Shown piece after piece: positions 37,323 through 46,911 of a DNA stretch of 64,000 bases; within the stretch, counting starts at the first letter, position 1; each line of letters starts with the position of its first letter. The stretch is from Phoronis australis (lineage: Eukaryota > Phoronida > Phoronidae): assembly GCA_002633005.1 (NCBI GenBank), contig NMRA01000004.1, positions 238,353 to 302,352 on the forward strand, in the 5' to 3' direction. The translations under genes and the position numbers were made by a program. A model generated the notes under the pieces. The model was not told the origin of the DNA. It ran no database searches and saw nothing but the letters and a program-made list of their open reading frames with translations.

Positions 37323-37559
37323 CTATTCAAACCAGACCTCAGCAGTGCACTCTATGTAGTAGGAGGCTACTTGCACAGGCAGTTTCCACTTGGATGCGCG
37401 TAATTCAAGGATTTCCATCAGAGCACCTCTTGAAAATTCATCAATACTAGGGTCCAGTAAAGCATCACGAATCTTATTCACCAGTTCCATCATTTTGTTG
37501 GAGTTTTCGTTTTCAAGCATCGGTCCAACGTCCTGTAGTGTAGAATGTAGCAGCTCAAC
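37323..37559 (-). CDS. MIF4G gene exon 5 (stop codon)
   Basis: 79 codons including TAG at 37323-37325. Last MIF4G helices: VELLHSTLQDVGPMLENENS, MMELVNKIRDALLD, GALMEILELRASKWKLP. Acceptor AATTTTAG. Confidence 0.88.
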   Translation of the reverse strand, partial: VELLHSTLQDVGPMLENENSNKMMELVNKIRDALLDPSIDEFSRGALMEILELRASKWKLPVQVASYYIECTAEVWFE

Positions 37560-40500
37560 CTAAAATTACAACGTATGAACAGCTTATGTCAGTAGTGGGA
37601 ATGTTGCAGTACAATCTACCAATAAAGTTTCTTAATTACACACTCGGTCTAATACAGTTACCGCATAATGTATTAGTAATTACACACTCGGTCTAATACA
37701 GTTACTGCATAATGTATTAGTAATTACACACTCGGTCTAATACAGTTACCGCATAATGTATTAGTAATTACACACTCGGTCTAATACAGTTACCGCATAA
37801 TGTATTAGTAATTACACACTCGGTCTAATACAGTTACCGCATAATGTATTAGTAATTACACACTCAGTCTAATACAGTTGCCGCATAATGTATTAGTTAT
37901 GGCACCTACACTTGTTGTAAGTAGAAATTTGTGTTGAGACACCATCGATGAAGGCTTATGCCAAAAGATCAGGTAATTTAAAACATAAATATATATTCCA
38001 ATAGGGATTTTGTCTGCTAATTGACTTTTGTAAGCGCTTTTATTATTATCCAGTGTTTTGTTTCACTCTTAATAACTAAGTGCAGTTATTCATTCATTGC
38101 AGCAACTTGTTGTTGGGCTATAGAATCAAACAAGTTGGGAAGTTTACCCCTGCAGCCAATATCTTCTGGCATTCGTGGTTGGAGTGCCAGCTCTCTTTTG
38201 CTCGATAATTGCTCTAATCTTCAAAAAGATCCTATCTAGCCTGACTGGGCTGTGCTGTTAAAAATAAAATCTTAGTTATAACATATTTGAACATAAACCA
38301 ATAGCATTTCTGACATCCTCGTCTAATGGTGATCATGTTTAGTTTTTGAATCGCCAAAATCGCCCAACTGCAACCGAAGTTATGATAACCTATTCTTTCT
38401 TAATAAACCAATTCGCTCTGGGTTTGACGGTGTTCACACGTGGTCTGTAATAAGCCAGATAATTGGTGTGCCTGTTGTCATAACAGACAAAAGACTTTGC
38501 TTGGCAGTTAACAAAGAAGCGAGATGCCATCACACGCTCAGAACCCCCTTCATCTGGTAAAGTCACTGAACCGGAAAACGCTGTCATATTTCTATTTCTA
38601 ATTAGGTTAATTGTGAAAATCCGTCTAAATCACCCACAACACCTGTGAATGACAAAACATTTAGGAATAATGGTTTAGAGCACTAACACGCACTCTCATC
38701 GGTGCATCAAAATGTCATGCTATTTGAGGTTAATTCTTAATTATTTACGTGAGGGAAATGCGGAATTATTTAGTGATGTTGACAACGGCATGATTTTTTT
38801 CTTTTTTTGGTCAGCAACCACTGACCTTTTGGCTATTTCAGTTTTCATGGGAATTTCAATAAGCCTCATTTGGCCAGTTGGCCATAACCTAACCGTCAAG
38901 CACGGCAGCAAATATTCTCCAGAGTGGAACAGTCTGTAAAATTTAGTATACATGAATTCAAGCAGAAATTCACTTTCCGTGATACTGAAGATTGGCACAT
39001 TGTCAATTCTGGCATTCACCATATTTCTCAAATTTCCGACACCGCATTTTTGTATCAACAGAGTCTGAAAAAATAGACTCGACAGTTCATTAAATTGTCA
39101 AAAATAGTTTCTTTATTGAAATACTCACATATGGCCATAGGCCCACAGTATAACATATACGAGATAGTACATTTGTCGGGTGCGTTACAACCTGGGTAGT
39201 AAATTGTGACTCTTAAGAGCAGGGCAGACAAATTTTAAGAGCGAGGTATCCGAAGTTCTCACGAGTAAGTGTCTAGCATCAAAGTGAATGATCGTTTATC
39301 ACTGATCATTATTCTTAAATTTGGGATGGCCAATATTGCCTACTTCTAAAACTTGGAACAAGTGCTGACCTTGAGCAAAATAATTAATTTTCTCACTGTC
39401 CCAAACTGGAGAAATTTTACTGTTCTTATTTCAAACGGAGTGACGCCCAGAAATCTAGAGGATGACAGGAGGAGTACTCCAGACAGTTGATGGATCATCC
39501 ATTTCATCTTGTTGCTGCCCATTCAACAAAATATTTGTGAACATTGTTAGGAGCTTGTTACATGATGAAATGCAATTCTAACACTCCATGATAGCAAGTA
39601 GCAGCAAATATTAAAGAAAACAACAATAGTTTTAAGTCGACTTGACATGTTTCGGTGTCATTTATTCAAACACCATAATCAGAAAAGAGAATACAGTGGC
39701 CACCTAGCTAGGCCCAGCAACAAGTAATGAAGCACAGATACACTGCAGTCAGTTACAGGGAGTGACAATGAACTAGACCAACAATGACAACCTGTGGTGT
39801 GCCACTGCATTCTCTCTTCTGATGATGGTGTTTGAATAAATGACACCGAAACATGTCAAGTCGACTTAAAACCAGTGTTTTCTTTTCACTCACCATATCA
39901 AAGCTACCAAGGCACTCAGGAGTACAGAGAATGTGTAAGGCATCATAGAGATTCCAATTCAGCATTTGCAACCCCCCACTACCACATATCAGATAGGTGT
40001 AAGCCTTGGCGAGAAACTTGACAAAGGACATGAATCCCTCCAGAGAATGTTTACGGAATACTTCCTGTTTCTTCATCAGGAGTGAACATGTGGTGGTGAC
40101 GCCATTACGGAAATTGTTTGCCGGAATGATGTCATTGGCCTCCAGCTGGTTTTCTTTCTGAAGATATAATTTTCGATTAGATATTCAGTTTTAGAATTCC
40201 TTAATGTAGTCATAGTAGAGATCTACCCTGAGAGTTATTATGCTAGCAACGGCTTAAGCATCTGCCTCATTTAATTGTTAATTACCACCAAACATCCACT
40301 GGCTGGCAATAAAAAAACGGTATGGTTGTTTTGAAATAGATATAAAGCTGGTTTCCCACTGATCAAATCAGAGTAAAAGAGTGGTGCTACATTTCTTAGA
40401 TAATTAAAATAAGCTTTTGCATAAAACTGACAACACTTTCACCGAATTTCACGAGTAGCAATTGCAGTAAACACCTGGTCTCACTCACATGAACTCTCAT

Positions 40501-42985
40501 CAAACATACGTGAAAACTTAACTGTGGTACACATGTTTACTGCAGTGGATCAAGCTTTCCCAAGTGTTACACGCCTGTCACTACAGTTAATGTCCGTTTC
40601 CACAGAAGATAATCCCCTTGTGGCACACACCAGTTTCACTCCAAAATGGTATTATAACATGATGTAAGCGATATTTATTGAGGATAAAATTAAGAGATAC
40701 ATTATCTTAAAATACATCACTCAAAGACATATATGTTATCATTGAAAATAATGCATTTATTAAATAAGGAGTACTAAGTTTTGAGTAGTTTTCAAAACAA
40801 ACTATAAACTATCATTATTGTACACTATTCCAAGATTTACCTTGAATATAACTTGACACATTTTAGCAGCCGTATCATAGTAACACCTGTCCTCCCAAGC
40901 CCTGTTTATGATGACCTCGGCAACCATTTGAAGCTGTCGGCCAGATATACTTGAGGGACCTTCAAACACAAAATTCACACAAATTGAATTATGTTTCTAG
41001 CAACTGGAGAAATCTCTACAGAACTACACTGTCAGCGATGGTTTTTGTTCATCACATTACAGCATTCTCCCCTTGAGTCCAACTTATTCGGTAGTATAAC
41101 ACGTACAACAACAAGTTGGGCCCATGACCACTGTAGCCAATCTCTTACAGGACTGGCATTTAAGGTTGGAGGGTCAGCTCTCTTTTGTTCGATAATTGCC
41201 TTCAATCTCCAATATGATCCTATATGGCTTGACTGAGCTGTGCTGTTAAAAATAAAAGTTAAGTTATAAAATGTTTGAACATAAATCAATAACATTTCTG
41301 AATTACTGGACAAATGCTGATCACGTTTAGTTTTTGAATCACCAAAATCGGCCAATTACAACCGAAGTTAAGACAATCTATTCTGTCCAAATATACCAAA
41401 CTGGGTTGGACTGTGTTCACATGTGGTAGGTAATAGGTAATAAGCGTGCTTAGATAATTGGCCTGCATGTTGTCATACCAGACAAGACTGTGCTCAGCAG
41501 TTAACAAAGGAGCTAGATGTTATCAAAGGCTCACAACCACTCTGTCTGGTAAAGTCACTGAACTGGAGAATGCCCCAATGATGTTAACACAAATGGACTA
41601 GAAGAAAGTCTTATGGCAAACGTCAATAAAACAATTATCTTCAAAGGCACATTTCCTCCTTTCAAAGCAACGTCATTGCATTCTTACCAATTGTTTCAAT
41701 TAAAGTTGGCTGGTACAATAAAACGATAAAACGCCTGGAATTCCCATGAAGGTTACAGCAGTTCTGCAACTGAAACTTACTTGCCAGTCCAAGCAAACAT
41801 GATGAGCCAGGTATGAGCCAATAACGAAGTAATTATTTCAAGAAAACCTTTCATGACAGTGTTTACCAGTTAGTGACTTTACCAGACATAGAGGGTTGTG
41901 AGCGTGTGATGACATCCAGCTTCTTTGTTAACTGCCAAGCACTGTCTTTTTGTCTGGTATGACAACAGAGGCACGCCAATTATCTACCAGGCTTATTACA
42001 GACCATGTGTGAACACTGGCAAACCCACAGCAAATTGGTGTGTTTGGAAAGAATAGTTTGTGGTAACTTCGGTTGCAGTTGGGCGATTTTGGCAATTCAA
42101 AAACTAAACATGATCACGTACCATTTCACGAGGATTTCAGAAACGATATTGGTTTAAATTATGCTCAAATATCAAATATGTTATAACTTAACTTTTATTT
42201 TTAACAGCACAGCCCAGTCAGGCTAGATACCATCTTATTGGAGATTAGAGCAATTATTGAACAAAAGAGAGCTGGCCCTCCAACCATAAATTCCAGAATG
42301 GAGTTAATCAGTCGTGTAAGATATTGGCTACAGAGGTGTTCGTCCCCTCTTGTTGTTGGGCTACAGAATAGAACAAGTTGGGAGCAACAGGGAAAACGCT
42401 ATAATGTTTAATCTACGCCAGAAAAAATATCGGGTTGATTTAATAACAGTAAGTGTTATTTGACAGATCAAGCAGATTAATGCACCTTTGAATAAAGCTG
42501 TTACCTTATTACGTGAGCAGACGATACACCCCTAATTTTCCGTTAGACTAAAAAGGCCACTCGAGTATTTTTGAGTGTTTCAGCTGGCATTTGTCCAGTT
42601 GTCACAAATTTTTCATTGAGGTGTTCCGATTTTTCATTCTAGACTGTTTCGTTGTCTGCAGGCCAGGACCAGCGTACCCCCAACATGTACGGTTTCCTTG
42701 TTTTGACAAGCTCATTTCTCATTTGGCAAGATGGGAATTTGCGAGGTCATTGGTACTTGACAAGTTTGACATTATAGTAAGTGTTGAGCCCTGTTTAAAT
42801 TCGAGTCTGAACTTGAAGTCTTAAGTTTTTACTTGAGTTTAAACCTTGAGTCTGGGTGTCGTCAAGCGCAAACATGAGCTACACACATAATGTACTCGAG
42901 CACAGTAAATAAGCACTTGTTTTGAGTTCATATTTGAGTGACACGGAAAATGTTTATTATTATTATCATTACTATTGTTATTATC

Positions 42986-43018
<33 letters not shown>

Positions 43019-46000
43019 GCTACTACTACTGTTATTATTATTGTTGTTGTTGTTGTTGTTGTTATTATTAAGATTTAACACCCCAGCCCCAGGTTTTCCT
43101 ATTTTATTATACAATTATGGTCTGAAATCCAACACATTGATCTTGGTAAAGGTCAATACGTTGGATTTCAGACCTCAATAATGTGAACACTTGGATTAGA
43201 ATTGATTTGTGTGCTCGGTAGAAGTTACAGATCATTATTGCTGAAGGCCAGACTCAGTAACTTGGTCTGTTTCAGACAACTCAATTAACAACGGCACCAA
43301 GCATGACTTCAAGGAATAACACGTTCTCCGTTCTTCACAGAAATCTGTTTAATCAGAGTCAGTGGAAAAAGTTGAGACCAGTTTTATCACTAGTCTAAAT
43401 TAAAATCAGTGCTTTTAACAAGAAGATGGCTTCATAGCTGCCTCAAAGCCACAATTCATACTTTCTAATGCATCCTTGATGAAAGGCTGGGCTTCAACCA
43501 AGTAATTCTCAAGATTGACATCTTGCATAGTCAGATCAACCTCATCATCTAGACGTGACCCTGGTTCTTGTGACGTCATGGTCTTCTCCATCACGCTCTT
43601 TTTCTCTCGTTTATCTACACAGAACAGCTGCTTGCCACGCCCTAATTGAGTAGAATAGAAATATTTTATGCAAGGTAACTGTATTTATGGTATTTAATTT
43701 TAACATGAACATGAAACAGAATTTAGAAAGTACAAGAATGGTATAGGAAACTTTACCCATGGTTCAAACACTGAACACGTTTGTAAGGGCTTATTCAAAA
43801 AAATTAGTGACAAATAACAATTACTTTGAAAAACAGAGAGCAGCATTGTTTCACCTTTAAATTCAACTTGCAATAAAAGTTTCCAGTCTTTATTTGAAAC
43901 ACATTTGTTCTATCTTGATCGAACAATGGCAAGCAATAGAATATTTTGTTATTTCTAAAATTTCCACACGACATCTTGTGCTGCTCAGCTGGGTTCATTT
44001 CCAATGACCAGTTTCCATATGAAGGGAACATTCTGTTTGAATCCTATCCAAAGATTCAATGCATGTTAAAAACTACACATTGATCCATTTTGCAATACAA
44101 TTCTACAGAAGGGTTTCATAACGGATTCAAGTTTGTTGGGTTGAAATGACTGTCCAAAGATTTGTTTGATCAATTTTACTCAGCACATAAAATAAGCACA
44201 TTTCAAGGTTTGAAACAACTAGAAAAGGGTTATATTAGGGAAAACTCTTCTCAGGTAATTTTTTTCACAGTTGTCCTCCAATTATTGAACCATTTTAATT
44301 GTTAAAATTCTATAGAAAATGGGGATCTGAGTTTGAGTTCCTGCTAAGCGCAACCTAAAAGGTAGTGAGCCAAGTACATTGACACCTATTCGTTGCACCA
44401 CCTCTGGTGTGGCCTAACCAAAGGTAGTAATAGTTTCTCATTAAATGTTACTTATTTCATTACTCAGTGAATAACATTGAGTGAGATAATATGGCACGAT
44501 AAAGTTTGCACTTTGCCCCTATATCGTGCCTATGTCGCAATGACGGGTATAATGGTCACATACAAGGATAACGGTCACATACAAGTGTCCTGAATTTTGA
44601 TAACCAGTATTCACCACGGAATAACCGACCCCTGTAGAGTGACTATTGCCCACCAATGGGTAGCCCCTACAGGCCATCCAGTGTCACTGATGAAGCTACA
44701 GCATACAGTACATAACACTATTTTGACTGTGAAACAAACTTAGGGGATTCAGGGAATATACACCGGACATACTATTATCACTGGCTCTGCTTCTGTCCAC
44801 CAAAAGGGTGGAAAATGAAATCAAACATCTTAATTCTTCAGGCAACTCTTATCCTAATACTGTCAGATTAAAGTACAATAAAGAGTATTTGAGCAGAAGA
44901 ACTTGTAGTTTTCTGATGGGGGGGTTGGGACTTTCAGCTGGCACAGGAATTGAAACTCCATTGAAGCTCAACTGGAGATTCAATTTAGATTCAATTGAAG
45001 TTTTTTTCCCATGTAAATGAATTGATTCAATTCATTAGCATATTCAATAACCAATCAACCAGAATTCAATAGCCATTCAATAGCCATTCAATTCTCTATG
45101 CAGTACAGAATCAGTTGAATTTCATATAACAATTCAATAGCCGTTCAAAGGCCATTCATTTTTTCTAACTACAAAGAATAAATCGAATTTCAAGTATTTT
45201 CTATACAAAATTAACTCCTTCAAAACTAAGATGTATTGTTGTGAAGCTCTTCAAGTTCATGAAGCCAAAATAAAATTTCACTTCCCTCAATCAAACATGC
45301 ACATGCATGATCTGATGTCAGAATTTCAAGACACAATCATAGAAGCGTGTTTTTAAGTCTCAAGTAATTTAAGTAAACGAAATGTTAGGTCAAAACATGA
45401 TTAACTGATAGTTGTTTTGGCAACTACGTGCACAGTAACCCAAATCATTTTGATATCTGTGCCACTAATTAACTTCCATCATAGATACTCATATAGTCTA
45501 TGCTTTCACAACCTTGATCAGCTGAATCCGAAAAAAAAACACTTCCATTTCGTTTGGAAGACTAAAGCCACTCATTCATTTAACTTAATGTTACTTAACA
45601 ATCAAATTGACATAAATACAATGTTGAAATCAAAATTCACCAATTAATCTATGCAGGTTCACGTGTTTAAAATAAACATTTCAAGACAGTTTGCTGGTAA
45701 CGCTCCCAGGCAGTTCAGCTGGACTAGTATAAAATAAACATTATACATCCAAAGGCTTGTGGGCATGCAGAGTTCAATTAATGTACATAAAATATCACCA
45801 GTTTAGGAGACAATATTTGTGGACAGGTGAAATTTTACTTTGTTATCATGCAGTAACAACTGGCAGGTTTTGCTATTCAGTTTTCGGGACAAAGTCACAC
45901 TCTCGTGTGAAGACCCTCCAATTATCATAACCTTTAGGATTTAATAGAAAAACAAAGAATCAAAACTACAGTTGCTAGCGACTTCTTAATAACTGACTCA

Positions 46001-46900
46001 TCGAGCAAAATCTCCGTATGCATATATGATCTGGTGCAATTTTTTCAAAAGCATGCCTGCTATGATGGGCAAAACTGTCTTGTTTAAAATCAAACCATCC
46101 AGAAATTCCTGAGATTCAATAGCTATTCAATACAGAACAGCTAGAAATTCTCTAAGTGCTGAAATTCAATTGCCATTCAATGGCCATTCAATTGACTGCA
46201 TAACCAGGTTCTGGAGGGCAATGCAAATTGAATTTTCATTCAGTACACATATTCAATAGAAATTCAATTTTCTATTGAATTTCAACAGAATCTCAATCAG
46301 AATCTCAATTGCAACTTCTCCTTTTCGTAGGCCTCCAGTGTCACTGCAGGCCTTTGCCAACTCCGGACGGTCCATCACGACAATCAATAATGTTATGAAC
46401 TTACTGGAAAACTTCAGACAAGTGCAGAGTGTCAATATCAATAAGTGAACAGCTGGTAACTTAGAGAACATAGTTACTTGATATTATAGTCAAAGCATAG
46501 AGAGGATTCATGGGCGGATCCAGGATTTTGAGTAAGGGGGCCAGGGCAGAGTATTAGCCAGGATTTTGCCTGTCAGATAAAGGCACTCCCGAACTGCCCC
46601 ATGGAATCTTGGAGAATTTTAGGGGGGGGCATGGCCCCCTTGGCCCCCCTCTAAATCCGCCACTGGGATTGAACACCATGAACCTGGCAACTCAAAACGC
46701 CTTTTCTCATCCAGTGCAGCAGCGGCAGTGTTGTTTGAGCTCTTTGAACCATCACTATCAGCACTGCTGTTTAGTTCTTGCCAACTGTCATTATGCAATC
46801 GATTTTCCTGGTGCTTCTGTATAAGACGGATGAAACCATGCTGCATATTCAGTCCCGGTGAAACTTTCGGTGGTTCGTAGCCGTTTGAAAACAGTGGCAT
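37323..46900 (-). CDS. MIF4G-domain translation factor (CTIF/MIF4GD/PAIP1-like), complete gene
   Basis: Five minus-strand exons (46684-46900, 43462-43641, 40841-40959, 39894-40157, 37323-37559) total 1017 nt, a 338-aa protein ending in TAG; all four junctions agree in phase. The N-terminal ~73 residues are polar and probably disordered. From about residue 115 the helical repeats of a MIF4G domain can be followed: VAEVIINRAWEDRCYYDTAA, FMSFVKFLAKAYTYL, then the last helices MMELVNKIRDALLD and LMEILELRASKWKLP. The closing LEILE(F/L)RAxxWK signature is typical of MIF4GD/SLIP1, CTIF and PAIP1, scaffold proteins that link mRNA ends or the cap-binding complex to eIF4 and eIF3; cytoplasmic action is inferred. 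Length sits between MIF4GD (about 220 aa) and CTIF (about 600). Which of the three is the ortholog I cannot tell. Confidence 0.82.
37633..37896. repeat. 44-bp minisatellite, six copies
   Basis: Six head-to-tail 44-bp units (264 bp), opening taattacacactcggtctaa and closing gcataatgtattag, in the last intron of the MIF4G gene, 73 bp from exon 5. Units contain the near-palindromic pair ctaatac/gtattag. Only a few substitutions between copies. Confidence 0.95.
38100..38590 (+). repeat. Interspersed repeat R, copy A (direct)
   Basis: Shares long blocks with 41090-41580, e.g. ctctcttttg(c/t)tcgataatt, gctgtgctgttaaaaataaa, gtttagtttttgaatc and tctggtaaagtcactgaac. Non-coding; family unknown. Confidence 0.75.
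39629..39872. mobile_element. Inverted-repeat element with hammerhead-like arms
   Basis: About 75-bp arms in inverted orientation: left arm ttttaagtcgacttgacatg..., right arm its reverse complement ending catgtcaagtcgacttaaaa, separated by about 80 bp. Sits in MIF4G intron 4 and runs up to the exon 4 donor. Each arm has a CTGAT(G/T)A...GAAAC core, right arm on the plus strand, left on the minus strand. Confidence 0.75.
39800..39872 (+). ncRNA. Hammerhead-ribozyme-like motif (right arm)
   Basis: CTGATGA (39819-39825), then ggtgt pairing with acacc across an 11-nt loop, then GAAA (39848-39851), the self-complementary catg, and a TC where a type I hammerhead would cleave (after C39857). Outer pairing CTT/AAG plus CACTG/CAGTG could form stem I. 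One unpaired T sits between CTGATGA and stem II, and stem III is one base pair unless two copies pair. Activity is therefore doubtful; the layout resembles minimal hammerheads of Penelope-like elements and retrozymes. Confidence 0.45.
39894..40157 (-). CDS. MIF4G gene exon 4
   Basis: 88 codons, phase 0-0. Central MIF4G helices: LLMKKQEVFRKHSLEGFMSF, VKFLAKAYTYLICGSGG, LYDALHILCTPECLGSFDM. Acceptor ATCTTCAG, consensus donor ATG|GTGAGT. An inverted-repeat element with a hammerhead-like motif abuts this donor. Confidence 0.88.
40841..40959 (-). CDS. MIF4G gene exon 3
   Basis: 119 nt, phase 1 in, phase 0 out. Encodes ISGRQLQMVAEVIINRAWED and YYDTAAKMCQVIFK, the first MIF4G helices. Acceptor TTTGAAG, donor AAG|GTAAAT. 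Confidence 0.82.
41090..41580 (+). repeat. Interspersed repeat R, copy B (direct)
   Basis: Same orientation as copy A and inverted relative to copy C 300 bp away, so B and C can form arms of a long hairpin. Confidence 0.75.
41870..42380 (-). repeat. Interspersed repeat R, copy C (inverted)
   Basis: Reverse complement of copies A and B (gtgactttaccagacatag, ttcaaaaactaaacatgatc, tttttaacagcacagcccag). B and C may be the two ends of a single non-autonomous transposon of about 1.3 kb. Confidence 0.75.
42955..43072. repeat. (TTA)n/(TTG)n microsatellite
   Basis: Compound trinucleotide tract of tta, att, act and ttg units. Open frames (poly-Leu on plus, poly-Asn on minus) are artefacts. Confidence 0.95.
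43119..43174. repeat. 56-bp near-perfect inverted repeat
   Basis: ggtctgaaatccaac at one end and gttggatttcagacc at the other are exact reverse complements, and the interior (ttgatcttggtaaaggtcaa) is itself nearly symmetric. A strong stem-loop, 47 bp from the microsatellite in MIF4G intron 2. Confidence 0.85.
43462..43641 (-). CDS. MIF4G gene exon 2
   Basis: 180 nt, phase 1-1. RGKQLFCVDKREKKS to a Leu-rich acidic helix ending ALES. Acceptor CAATTAG, donor GAAA|GTATGA. Reading through the donor would meet a stop 19 codons later, so the splice is needed. Confidence 0.75.
44920..46345. mobile_element. Possible transposon flanked by TTCAAT-motif clusters
   Basis: Two clusters rich in ttcaata(g)ccattcaa and its complement (44930-45160, and 46100-46320) lie about 1 kb apart in MIF4G intron 1, roughly as inverted subterminal repeats. 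No transposase is visible. Confidence 0.4.
46507..46665. mobile_element. hAT-type MITE (copy 2) in MIF4G intron 1
   Basis: Ends catgggcggatccaggattt and ctctaaatccgccactg form imperfect terminal inverted repeats of the CAGTGGCGGAT type; 159 bp; inner block gaactgccccatggaatctt shared with 31335-31545. Confidence 0.7.
46684..46900 (-). CDS. MIF4G gene exon 1 (start codon)
   Basis: 72 codons plus one base. ATG at 46900 in a good context (GCC before ATG). A TTGCAG acceptor at 46909-46911 suggests an upstream 5'UTR exon. Begins MPLFSNGYEPPKVSPGL; Ser/Asn/Ala-rich afterwards. The donor CCAG|GTTCAT is non-consensus after GT; it is chosen because it alone gives the phase required by exon 2. Just inside the intron lies a hAT-type element whose end is 19 bp from the exon. 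Confidence 0.7.
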
Positions 46901-46911
46901 GGCGAGAGCTG

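Noticed and set aside
37610-37910. Possible CRISPR array
   Set aside because: Units are strictly contiguous 44-bp tandem repeats without variable spacers, in an animal genome.
42839-43181. Poly-Asn (minus) and poly-Leu (plus) ORFs
   Set aside because: Translation of the TTA/TTG microsatellite; no splice or start support.
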